From NCBI GenBank assembly GCA_029204225.1, contig CM055107.1, positions 9,917,472 to 9,981,471 of the forward strand: DNA of 64,000 bases, in the 5' to 3' direction. Source of the stretch: Diphasiastrum complanatum. Its lineage: Eukaryota > Streptophyta > Lycopodiopsida > Lycopodiales > Lycopodiaceae. Under the pieces are notes generated by a model. The model ran no database searches. It worked only from the letters and a program-made list of their open reading frames with translations, and was not told where the DNA came from. The position numbers and the translations under genes are program-made. This document shows positions 12,401-24,500 of this stretch, piece by piece (position 1 is the stretch's first letter; every line of letters starts with the position of its first letter).

Positions 12401-12593
12401 TCAAGGATTGTTGCAGAACTCCTTAATCTTCTGTAGGCATGCTGTTTGAAATATATGCTGTTTGTCTCATAAATAATCGTTCAACTGCTCAGTAAACATA
12501 GGGGAACAATTTTAACCATGACGATTCGATCAGAAACTCATTCATACAGCTGAATAAGTAGACCACGGTTATTTCACCTAGAATCATAACTTA
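9491..12593. other. Intergenic, no gene seen (3' flank of ATP sulfurylase)
   Basis: Apart from the dispersed repeat at 10037-10250 I see no supported coding region. The part next to 12594 probably holds the ATP sulfurylase 3' UTR and terminator, but no definite poly(A) signal could be picked. Confidence 0.4.
10037..10250 (+). repeat. Dispersed repeat, copy 1 (partner at 59393-59660)
   Basis: This stretch resembles 59393-59660 in the same orientation. Shared landmarks in order are a CAAAAAGATTG(T/A)TGTAAG block, TCTACTTT, GTGTACAA(A/G)CCTAGAA, ATGCTCGATTATATAG and CAAGCTTAA with GTGAT(A/T). No coding frame is conserved. It could be a decayed non-autonomous element; termini are not defined. 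Confidence 0.55.
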
Positions 12594-15500
12594 TCAAATG
12601 GAAAGACTCTCCTGCATTTTCTTTGGTTCCTTAACTGCCAAGCTTTGATAATAATCTACCAAAACCTGCCATCCTCCTGGGCACATGAAACCAGCCGGTG
12701 GCTCCTCTCCATTTTTGGCAAAGTTGCGCATCTACAACAGGATTCAAATTCAAAAACTAGAAAGCTAAAGAAGGAACAACTGAAAAAGCAGCAACAGTTC
12801 TTTTGATACAGAACAGAAACTTTGCTGAAACTCATCCCGAAAGGTACCTTAGTCCCTGAGATAAAAACGAAATCCTGAGGTCTGGATGGATCAAAAAATG
12901 CCATTTGATTTTTTGTCTTGTCATATGCAGCCACCTGCAAGGGAAGAATGAACACAAAACTCCAGCGACCACAACAAAAACAGTAGAAGAGAGTGGTTAA
13001 AAAACGAGCTGATAAATACCCTGAAAGGTAGAATATTAAGACGCTCCAATCCAGGTGCCATGCTCAAAACCATCTTGCCATGATCCGGATCATAAAGGTC
13101 ACGTTTTTCTGTGGGATGGCCCATGCCTGCCGGGTCACGACCAACAATATAGAAATCTGCTCCAGCATTGATACGAGCTTTAGCGTGCCACTGCACCTCT
13201 GTTGGCCCAGCATAATACATCGGCGAAGGAAAGATTGCAATGACTGTTGTCTCCGGATCCAACACACCCTCCTCAAGTACCTGTAAGAGAGCAAAGACAC
13301 ATACAGCACCTTGACAGTAAGTTCCATCGTAATAAGAAGCTGTGCATAAAGCAGGATAAGATTTCTAGAACGAATGAAATACCCTCAGCTGACCTTGTCA
13401 TGCTGTTTCATCCGCCATTCTAATGGCACATCATCTGCTTTGGTGAAGCCACCCAGAGGATGTAGAAGCAAAATGGGGTTCTTGTAGCCCATCTCTAAAA
13501 GACGTCTACGGGTATCTGTCATCAACAAAGCATGACCATTGTGTACAGGATTTCTAAGCTGAAAAGCAAACACTGCATCGGCCTTACGCTTTTCAAATTC
13601 AGCACGCAGTTCCGCAGGAGAAAGTCTGTAGTGGTCAAGACCATCATCATATTTGATTCGTTCTAATACCTCCAAGTCACCTCCAACCAACCAATTCCCA
13701 GAATTGGTAATGGCTTCATCTACATAAGGCAGTCCTGGTGCAGTGGTTCCCCAAGTTCGTGCCACCCGTTCTTCTTTGTTATGCTTGAAAATCTCTATGC
13801 TGCAGAATCAGGATAAAACACTCAGTTTCCAATCCTTTGGAAAAATATTTTTTTTCTGAAGCAAGAGAAAAAAACAGAAACACACTGGAAGCTTCAGTAG
13901 CTTCCACCTGGTTTCGGTGCAATGTACTCAAAATGAATTAGTCAAATCAAGTGTGCAAACAACTAATCTGGAGTCATTATGTCACGGTTTGACAAAGAAA
14001 TTGAAGCATTGACCTTCCAGATGTGATTATTAGATTTCATCAGTAGAGATTTCTTTTATACGATCACTTCTGTTCTGTACGAGAGAGGACAAAGAGTTTT
14101 GATTCAATAAGTGCTTTCCAGATTACAATTCTTCCAGTACGTTCCAAAGACTCAGCTCATTCAGAACATGGTTTACAGGCAAATGTATCATGATATAAAC
14201 AGTTCCTGAGCACAACATAAGAAGCACATAATATATGAAAAACCATAGTTACGGATACCCCATTGCTTGTTATTTTAATATCTACTCGCAAACTTTAAAA
14301 AAAACTGTTTCAAAGGATCGACTAATCTCGACTTTCAAAAGTTGTAGAAAATAAACAGCAAGAGCAGCTTTTCAGTATGGACTTCAAATTCAAACTTTGC
14401 CAATGATAGAATAAAGTAAACAACTCAACTCTGCACTAAAGCTTCAAATCTTGTAAACTTGAAATGAACTTCACATCTATGGGGGTACGGAATGCCGCAT
14501 GTTGCATGCTCACACGTTCCAAATGTCCACCATGGGGGTGCGACAGGCATTTTGGCCGTAGTTAGTAATGTCGGACTTGAGTAAACCCTGAGCGAGCAAA
14601 CGCTACAATGATCAATCTACTTGTGACTCCCTAGGCTACAGGCTATATAGCATAGTTCCATAGCAACAGAAAGCGGGTCCATACACTTTCCATACATATC
14701 AAAACAAATTGCATATCCCCATACATTTGCACATTATGTGCATTGAGGGGTGGGCCCAAAAAAGACTCCCCACAAAAGAATTTCAGAGCAATTTTTAAGA
14801 TAAAAGTAAATAAAAAATATAGAAGATTTTTTGTTACATTCCGTATTTACAGAACATGCATCTATGCTACATTATACATGTGGTCCGGACCCCAACAGTT
14901 GCAGGTCTACTTAGAGTGATATATCTTGTTGGATATAACACGACCCCTAAGTCCTTACTATTGATTCCTGAATAGAGCATGCTTATTGTTAAGTATCAGT
15001 GGTCAGTGCTCAGCGGTCACTGGCTTCAATGCAACTGAGTGTTATAAGTCGTAAGTTAGAAAGACCGAAATTAAAAAGCTCTTTGAAATGTTCAGTGGTA
15101 AGTCTAAAGTTACAACTTACTGATTAATGATTAGTGATCTTAGACTTTATACACTAGATTTTAGGCAAGATAACAAACGCATTAGTGGTCACATCATACA
15201 TGATGTACGTTGACTACAGAATCAGGTCCTATCTACTAACTATTAATTCCTGAATCACAGATGCTGATTGCTCAAATTCAGTGCTCATTGTTAAAAGCCA
15301 TAACTAAATAAGGTTGAACCTTAAAAGAGCTCTTTGGAATTCTTTTGAATTACAAACCTTAGAATCAAATCAATGGCTTCAATGCTCAGTCAGTGTTAGA
15401 ACTTATAACTTGAAAAGATTAGAGAACTTTCCAAGCTTGACTTGAAACTTCAAACATGGGAGTAGGTACCTGACAGCATGACAGATCAATGGTCACACAT

Positions 15501-18500
15501 ATATGCCTAGCCCTAATTTGGGCTGTATGACACTATAAATAGGCCATCATACACATACAAATAGACACAAGGATCAAATATAGGAGAGCTCTGCAGCCTG
15601 CACATCAACTTAATGAAGGTTCTATTCATATCAAGGCTATTTTCACACTGGCATGGATCAGAAATAGGAGAGGTTTACATTGATTCAGTGAAGATTATAC
15701 TGAAACGAAAAAAAATTTCAGGAAAAAAATAACATTTTGAACGAAACAAAATTAATAAAATTTGCCCTAACTTTCTTTTTTTTTGGTGCAAATTGGACCC
15801 AGCAAATCACCGAATCATGAAACATTGTTCCATGCCCACCTCCAGCCCTTTTTTGGTATGTTGAGGATCACTGGGGACAGCCATTGACTGTGATTTTTTA
15901 CGTGGAAAACCAGCCTACTTGCTCAATTTTTAGCAGCCTGTTTTGTAGCTGATTCTGCTTGAAAAACCAGTCCGTCACAGTGCTGATTTTTGGCTTGCTG
16001 CAAGGGGAAGCATGCAGCCCTGAACTCTGGAGAAATCTGTGTGAAATTGTGAAGGAAATATGCAGCCCTATCTCACATGGAACTGTGAAGAGGACACATC
16101 TTGTTGTGTGGAGGGGGAGCCTTGGGATGACCTGTGAAGTTTAGCATTTGTTGCCTCGTCCACTAATGTGCCTGGCTTTTCCCCTGCCCAACATAGCCCT
16201 CCTGCATTGAAATTGCTGCCCTTTGTAACCTTCCTAATCAATAACTTGGGAGCATAATTGCTACTTTACTTCAAGAGGAAGGTAGAATAGAGAACAATTC
16301 TTGTACTAGTAGTGATTTTGTTTTGTTATGTGAAAATCATTTCACATCGAAAAGAATGGCAAGAACAATCAAGATGATTCTAGGAGCAACAAAGGAGTTA
16401 ATAAGTGTTATTGTTGGGGTAGACTTTGACATTGCAAGAGGAGGGCTAACTTGGAAGCTAATATATCAAAAGATAAGGATGATGTGGAAGACATTGCAAA
16501 CCTGTATACAAAGGAAGAACCTCTTTTGTTGATTGTTTTGTCCAACAATGCATGTGCAGGAGAGAAAACTTGTCACTAGCATGAACATAAAATGTCTTTT
16601 TTATTGAAATTTTTTGCTTATCATGGATGCTTGATCAAGGAGGAGCGTTGGAGATATGATCTTCACATCTATGATGATGACATCATGACTAGGTGTCACT
16701 GCAATTCGGTGTTATTTCAACCATTTATATACTACTACAGTTTCATGATGAGTGCTTTTTTCATTAAGTACATTGTAGACCACATTGTGGTTCATTTACT
16801 ATACGCATATTTAAAGATATGTGCAATGTACTTGATATATTAAATGACAAACGGGCCAAAGAACATCATGAACTACAATTAGTGAAGTCCAATCTTTCTA
16901 ATGTGTAAAAGGACCAAGGACATATAGACCAAATGTGAAGGACACAAATTTATTAATGACTTCATATATCTCATATATCTTTTGGGATCATTCTACTACA
17001 ATCCGAGCTTTGTGAGTCTCCTCTCTTCTCTCATAAAGTATTGAATGCATTTTAGTGTTTCCAACCAATTTGAATCAGCTGGTTCGAATTTGGCCAATTC
17101 GTCAGATTCAAACCAATTTGCACCGGCTAGGCCACTTCGAATAGGAAAACAGTTCAAACTGTTTTTTTTTCTCTTTTTCAGTTTTTTTTTTGCTAAGTCT
17201 TCTATGAAAATAGTTTTTTAATGCTGTTTACAACACTATATACAGCCACCAGTAACTATTTTGTTCATGACCCGTGCATTGATCTGCCTACATGTTTGTG
17301 CTTTAAATTTGAGAATCAACACGGTTAATTTGGTTACCGCTGGTAGCATTGAGCAATTTGAGCTGCAAACCAAAAATTATGCAATTGAACAAACATGAAT
17401 GATGTATTTTGAATTATTCCAAAGTCCAACTTCATGAATCATTAGTGGACCAAAAGTGATAACAGTTTAAACACAAATCACAATATTCAAAATTCATATC
17501 ACTACAAAATATTAAAGCTAGCAATCAACAATGAATCAGGTTTTTTTTTTCCCCCCTTGGCTCAAACCGGCTCCAAACGATTCATTCAATTCGAACCGCA
17601 GTTTGTGGAAAAGTATGGAGTGACTCATAGGTTACCACCCCATGCCCCGCCAAAGACCTTTGTGTCCCCCATTGCACATGCATTTTCAATACAGCCCAGA
17701 TGTGACCCAGCAAGTGAGTTGGAGAAGTCCATCCGCGCTCAGTTTAAACATTTGTTGATTAGTGACATGCCAGAGGGTTAGATGGAATGTAGAGCATCGT
17801 ATTGAGCTCATTCCAAGGGCGACTTCGATATTTAGGCCTCCTTATAGGATGAGCCTAAAAGAGGAGGAAGTCAGAAGTATATTGGAGGAGTATCTCACGT
17901 TGGGGTATCTCCGTCCTAGTTATTCACCCTTTGCCTCTCCTATTTTACTAGTTAAGAAAAAGAATGGTAGTTTTCAAATGTGTGTTGATTATAAAGGATT
18001 GAATAAGATCACTGTAAAGCACAGGAATCCGATGCCCAGGATTGATGATCTATTGGACGTGTTGCAAGGCACCACCATTTTCAATAAGATAGATCTCAAA
18101 AGTGAGTACCATCTAATACGGATTCAAAACAAAGACGTCCAGAAGACGGCCTTCTGGACGTTTTGGGCATTATGAGTTTTTGGTTATGCCATTTGAGTTG
18201 ACCAATACACCAGCCACATTCATGATGCTCATGAACGATGTCTTACGTGACTATTGAGCAAGTTTGTCGTCAATTTTATTGATAATATATTGGTCTATAA
18301 TAAGGCGGTAGTGGAGCATGAGATTTATCTCTAGACCAGATTTGGCAAGTTACAAGCTTTTGTCTTGTATGCCAGTGCTCAAGGAGGTAGAGGAGCATGA
18401 GATTCATCTATAGACCGGATTTGGCAAGTTACAAGCTTTTGTCTTGTATGCCAATGCTCAGAAGACCGAGTAGTGTAAGACTCATGTCGAGTATTTGAGT

Positions 18501-21500
18501 CACGTAGTGACAGCTGAGGGTATTTTGATTGACCCAGCCAAGGTGGATGTGGTTCAGAAGTGGATGTGGCCTACCAATATATGCCAGTTACAATCTTTTT
18601 GGGCTTTTGTAAGTTCTACCGACGGTTCGTGAAGAACTATTCTTGGGTAGCTGCTCCTTTACTGGACTAGCTATGGAAAAACTACACTATAGTTCAGTGA
18701 GATGCTGAAGTTCAGCATAGTTTTGAGAACTTGAAGGAGGTAGCGGCCATAGCTCTAGTTCTCGAGATTGTTGATACCCAGAAACCGTTTGACCTAGAAA
18801 CAGATGCAGGTGGCATTGCCATAGGTGCTATGTTGAGCCAAGGGGGTATTCTTCGTTGAAGAAGTAGCTTATTTGGGTCACATTATGATGGACCCTAATA
18901 AGGTCAAAGCCATACTCAGTTGGCTGAGACCTCAGAATATTTTAGAGCTTCAGATCTTTCTTGGTTTGGCGGGATATTACAGACAATTTGTCAAGGAATA
19001 TGCTCAGATAGCAGTTCCCATGACAAATCTTCTTAAGGGGAAGGGAAAGGAGTTCATTTGTGATCCACATAGTAGGAGAGCTTTGATGCTCTCAAAACAG
19101 CCTTAGCTACAACACTGGTTTTAAAAGTCGTCGACCCCAATCAGCCATTTGTGGTCGAAACAGATGCTAGAGACTTTGCAGTTGGTGCTGTACTAACTCA
19201 GAGTGGACGACCAGTTGCGTTCGAGAGTAAAAAACTCGAGCCAGCACAGACTAGGTATATTAGATATACCGGCTGATAAATGGGAGAGTATCTCCATGGA
19301 TTTTATAGTAGGCCTGCCTAAAACCCAAAAGGGTAATGACGCTATATGGGTCACAGTTGACCGTCTGACCAAAATGGCTCACTTTATTTCGACCAAAACA
19401 ACCGTTAGAGCTCCCGAGTTAGCGAGGTTGTTTGTAAATGGGCTATTTAAATTGTACGGTCTACCTCCCGGCATAGTCAGCGACCGGACAATAAGTTTAA
19501 TGGAAATTTTTGGAGGGCAGTATTCCATCATCTCCATTCTAAACTTAATATGAGCACTACCGACCATCCACAGACGGACGGTCAAACAAAAAGAGTAAAT
19601 CAAGTGCTGGAGGATACGCTTCGTGCATACGTTAGCAAAAAAGCAGACTAATTGGGAGGAGTATCTCTCGATATTAGAGTTTGCTTATAACAGTACCAAA
19701 CATTCGGCTACGAGATACAGCCCATTTATGCTGATGTACACCCACAGCTATAGGGTTTAAACAAGAAAAAGTTGAAGCAGCCAGAAACTTTTTAGAAGAC
19801 CTAAACCAAATGATAGAACATGCTAAGCGTAGCATCAGAGGCAGTCCCAGGATCGAGCCAGGCATTATGCAGATCCACACAGACGGGATTTGCAATTCTC
19901 CGCTGGTGAGAAAGTCTACTTGAGAGTCCCAGTTGACTCTAAAACCCTCAAATCAGGAGTGTGTGCTAAGTTGTCTCCTAGGTATTGTGGTCCTTTTACC
20001 ATCAGTAGGAGACAAAGCGAGGTCACCTATGAACTAGAACTCCCACACAGTAGTAAGGTTTTTCCAGTCTTTCATGTAAGTCAGTTACGAAAAGCCTTAG
20101 CCAGATCAGAAAATCTGGTAGGGGACAGTGTTCTAGTTCTTCCATTGGATTCTCAGCAACCTCCACATGAACCAGAGGAGATTCTTGATAGTAGAGAGAC
20201 GCAGACTCGTCATACTCTATACCGGGAATATCTAGTCAAGTGGAATGATCAGCTTGTTGAGAATGCCACCTAGGAAAGAGGCAGCATCCTTCGCAAGATT
20301 TTTCCAGACTTTGTCTTAGAGGACCAAGACGGTTCTTAAGGGGGAGGGAGTGTTACGAGCACGTAACCAGTGCCGAACTCTAGAGAACGTAGGAGGTCAA
20401 ATACCACAATCAGGGTCGTGTCCAGCAGCGTACACGACCAACAGGGCAAGACAGTGTGAGTAGTGTGCCCCGGCACGGTCCATAGCCATGGCGGGCCTAA
20501 CACAGCCTAGAGACCCTATCAGCAGGATAGGGCCCCACGTTGGGTCCCGACGTGCAGTCGGCCATGTCAGTGCCACATGGCCGACACTTGGCAGTATGCA
20601 TGCTACCAGTCCTCACACTGGGCTAGGAGGGGCTTGCTCCATATCAGGGAGTAGGCAAGGTTGGGTGGATCAGTTAGTGTTTGCCCTACTGTGGTGTTAG
20701 AATCTCTTACAAGAAGGACCCACATTGTCAGTGTGTGTGGCCTAATGCGCACAAGATAGTCGACCAGATAGAAGAGTTAGCTTCGTCTATCGCTTCCGAA
20801 ACACACCAATACATATCTAACATACATTGTGAAAGAAGGTATGTTGTTGAAAAATGGAAAGGTGTTCGTGCCAGATGTGAAGGATCTTCATCGTAAGATA
20901 CTTCATGAATACCATAATAGTCCCTGCATAGCGTACCCTAGTATGGATAAGACCAGTGAGCTTGTAAGAAGGCATTGTTTTTGGCCACAATTGCAGCGGG
21001 ATGTAAAAGAGTACGTCCAGCATAGCACGGCTTGTCAAGTGAACAAGGCTGAGAGAGTAAGTCCTCCGAGCTTGCTACATCCACTTGAGATACCCACATG
21101 AAGGTAGGAAAGCATCTCTATGGATTTTATCATGGTAGTGGTAGACATGTTTTCCAAGATGGCCCATGTCATCGCAATGACCAAGAAGGTCATAGCCCCG
21201 CAAGTAGATGAGATGTTTATCTAGAATGTGGTGAGGTTGACCATTGCATGGACTTCTGAAGTCCATCAATAGTCAAACCAAAGGTAAGGCTAAAAATTAG
21301 TGGAGCCCATATCGAGTCCTAAAACCTATTGTAGGTACAACTCTTGATCTAATCCAGATCTAATAATAGCATATCCTCAAATCAATCTTACTGAAGTAAT
21401 TAGCTCCACTAAGGTAATCTAAAAGATCATTCATCCTAGGTAACGAATACTTATTCTTGATATTTGACTTAAAAAGACCTTCGCAATCTAAAAACACACA

Positions 21501-24500
21501 TCCTCCCATCGTTTTACTAACCAAAAGAATAGGATGACCCCATGAAAATTGGCTACATATGATATATGTCCTCCTAAAAGTTCTTATTTTGGTCTTGCCA
21601 ATTCATTTTCCTCCATTGGTTAAACCAATATGGTTGCCAAAAAACAAGTTTCTAATGGGAGAAAACTCTTATGATCTACTACCCTTTTTAGAAGCAACCA
21701 TGAAATAGTTCCCTAGGATATACATCTTTAAGTTCTTCAATTAAAGCTTGTACAATGTGTTGTGCATGGCCTACAACTTTTGAATTAGAGTCTTCAAAAA
21801 ACCCAACTTATAAAATTACCATGATTAACAACATCGTTACATTGAACAATTGAAATTTAACCCTAGATGAAACGATTCATTGTCAAACTTACATAGAAGA
21901 AATATAGGCATAGGAAGAAAAATTTGTGCCTTCATGCATAGACACTAACTTGCTATCATCAAAATTAGAATTTATATTCTCTATATAACAAATGAATCCC
22001 TATAGTTATTGACTCATTTGTAGCTTACAATAACATCCGTCCTATCAAAATTCATAACATGAGCGTTAATCAGCTCCAAATGGCCTTGAATTTGAAGCTC
22101 TAAATTTTCAATTCCATATCTCTATCTCTATAAGTCTAACTAGAAGTGATCACTTACTTCCGTGAAACCCATACTCGAGCACCTTTTATCCTAAGAACAA
22201 TAGTAAGTAGTAGAAAGTACAAAAACTCAAGCTAGTAAGTCAACCAAAACTCGTGCTAAAAAATGGGCGTCCAACCCACTGTCGCCTTGGATATATAGAA
22301 AATCAAGGTCAAAAAGGCACTCACATGAAATACCTTCATTGACTTTAAAGGACTTATTACGTCAAATACAAAAGGTTCACCAAGATGACCATCATTCCTA
22401 TGTAAGGTGAACCATGTATAACTATGCAAATAACATGCATATCATGCATTGTGCAAAGCCATGTTCTATTCTGACTATCACCTCGTTCACTCATGCAATA
22501 GAAATGTAAGTAGTAGATGCACTCCCCTACTACTGTTCTCATCAAAAGCTTTCCCAATTCGAGCAAGCTATTGCAAATCCCCAAATCTTCTATCCAATCT
22601 TATGGGAATAGGGAGACATTTTTGCAGCACATGCTACGCTACCATTGTTACAACTCAAGTAGTCATGCCACAACATAATTCCAATGGTCTCCAATTGCTA
22701 TCTTTACAGGTTGTTGTCAAAAAATTGCAAAAATCACCTAGATTGTTTGCGCTACGAAAAGTAACCAAGCTTTGGTTTTAAATTTTGTTGTCTACACATG
22801 TATGAATTTAAGTTCAACTACCATCGTCAATCTTAATTAGGCATGACAACTTGGAATGGAAAAAGCCACACCTGTCACCCTCGACAATGCATAGTGATCC
22901 CAATAATCACCATATGGAGTAAAATCTCAACAATTATAAATGATAATCATGGGAAAGGCCGGGACAAAAACCCACAAGCCTAGCTCCAACTCAATTTTCA
23001 GAAGCGCATCTAATTCACAGGTTATGCCATGTTCCAAAAATCACACCCAAAGAAACTTAAAAAGCTTAGAAAGCTATGGCTTGAGCGACAATAACAATTA
23101 ATCTATACTTCATGTGAAAATTGACAATAACTTCATGCATCATAGCAACCATAGTGTATGATATCATGATACCATAGCTATCTTAAGTGCACAATCACTT
23201 AATATCATGTATGCAATACATCAACTTTATCGTAGATCCACAAGAGACGCATATAAAAAAAAAATTCTTTCTTGCATATCTATGTGTAACAAAACTCCAT
23301 GGCTTCGAAACACATTTCTTCTTCCACAAATGTCATGTAAGCCATACTTCTTAATTCACATCCCAATGCTTTGGATCTTACACACATAAGCATGCTCTGC
23401 TACCAATATTAGAACTCCCCTTGGATCCAACCTATGATAAACTCGTGCATGCAACACTCGTAATAAGAAAGTCAATGGAGCCAAGCACACATAGAATGAA
23501 TCAATATTCACTTACGGAAACTACACCACCATGATCTATAGCCTATGGTGTGCCATACCACCCTAATCTAGCTCAATAACAAAGATGTCCTTCCAAGGTG
23601 CTAGATGATCTTATCATTGTTGCACTGTACCGACAGTATAGCACAAATTCAATGGATGCCCCAAGTGTACCGTGCCCTCTTGCATATATAGGCCCAACCA
23701 ACATTCAGTGCATGTGTAGCTCCATGCATTGGTAGTCCATTAATAGTCAACTCTAAGTTTGGTTGCAGTTTTGCATGCATACTATAGAGTTAACCTCTAG
23801 TATTCATAATTATTTGCGTGTACATTACCCAAACTTCAAGATCATGGCATATGCTGACTAAGGAGGGAAAGCATGTCATATTCCATCCTCGATCCTTTGT
23901 AAGCTTGTAGAAACGTAATTAGTCAATGCGTATAGGCTGTCAAGCAAAGTTTGTCAGATTGATCTCCTTAAAGTAGTAGTTTTAAAAAATCACAAGGACG
24001 CATGCCCTATGATGTAGAAAAAAAACGTTCCTATATATGAGGGACATGTGGTTTGACGATTTTAGCAAGTTGCATCGTATCTTTGATACCTGTGTGTGTG
24101 CAAACTGCCAAATGACATGGTTAGTGGTTGAATTGCATATGCGCCATAGGTTACCTTGGGCGCTTGAGAGCTTGGATTTATGAGTCTTGTAGAGGCATTT
24201 CTATTCAGATCCTATGCACTAGATGATTGGGTGGAGACTAGCAGCAGACTCTCCCTTATGCTATGTACTATGAAAGAGAGAAAATATTTCATCTCATTGT
24301 GTTCTCTTCTAGTTCAGTTTGAGATGGATGCTGAGTCCACACTCAAGTGATCTATGTGTCGTATGTCACTTACGGATAAGATACTTCACTTGCTGAAGTT
24401 GGCTTCATTTCATAAAAAAATTTCAAATGAATTCCAAGACATTAGATGTCCTAAATATTTTGCATTCAGAAGAACTTATACTTTTTGCGATGCTTTTCTA

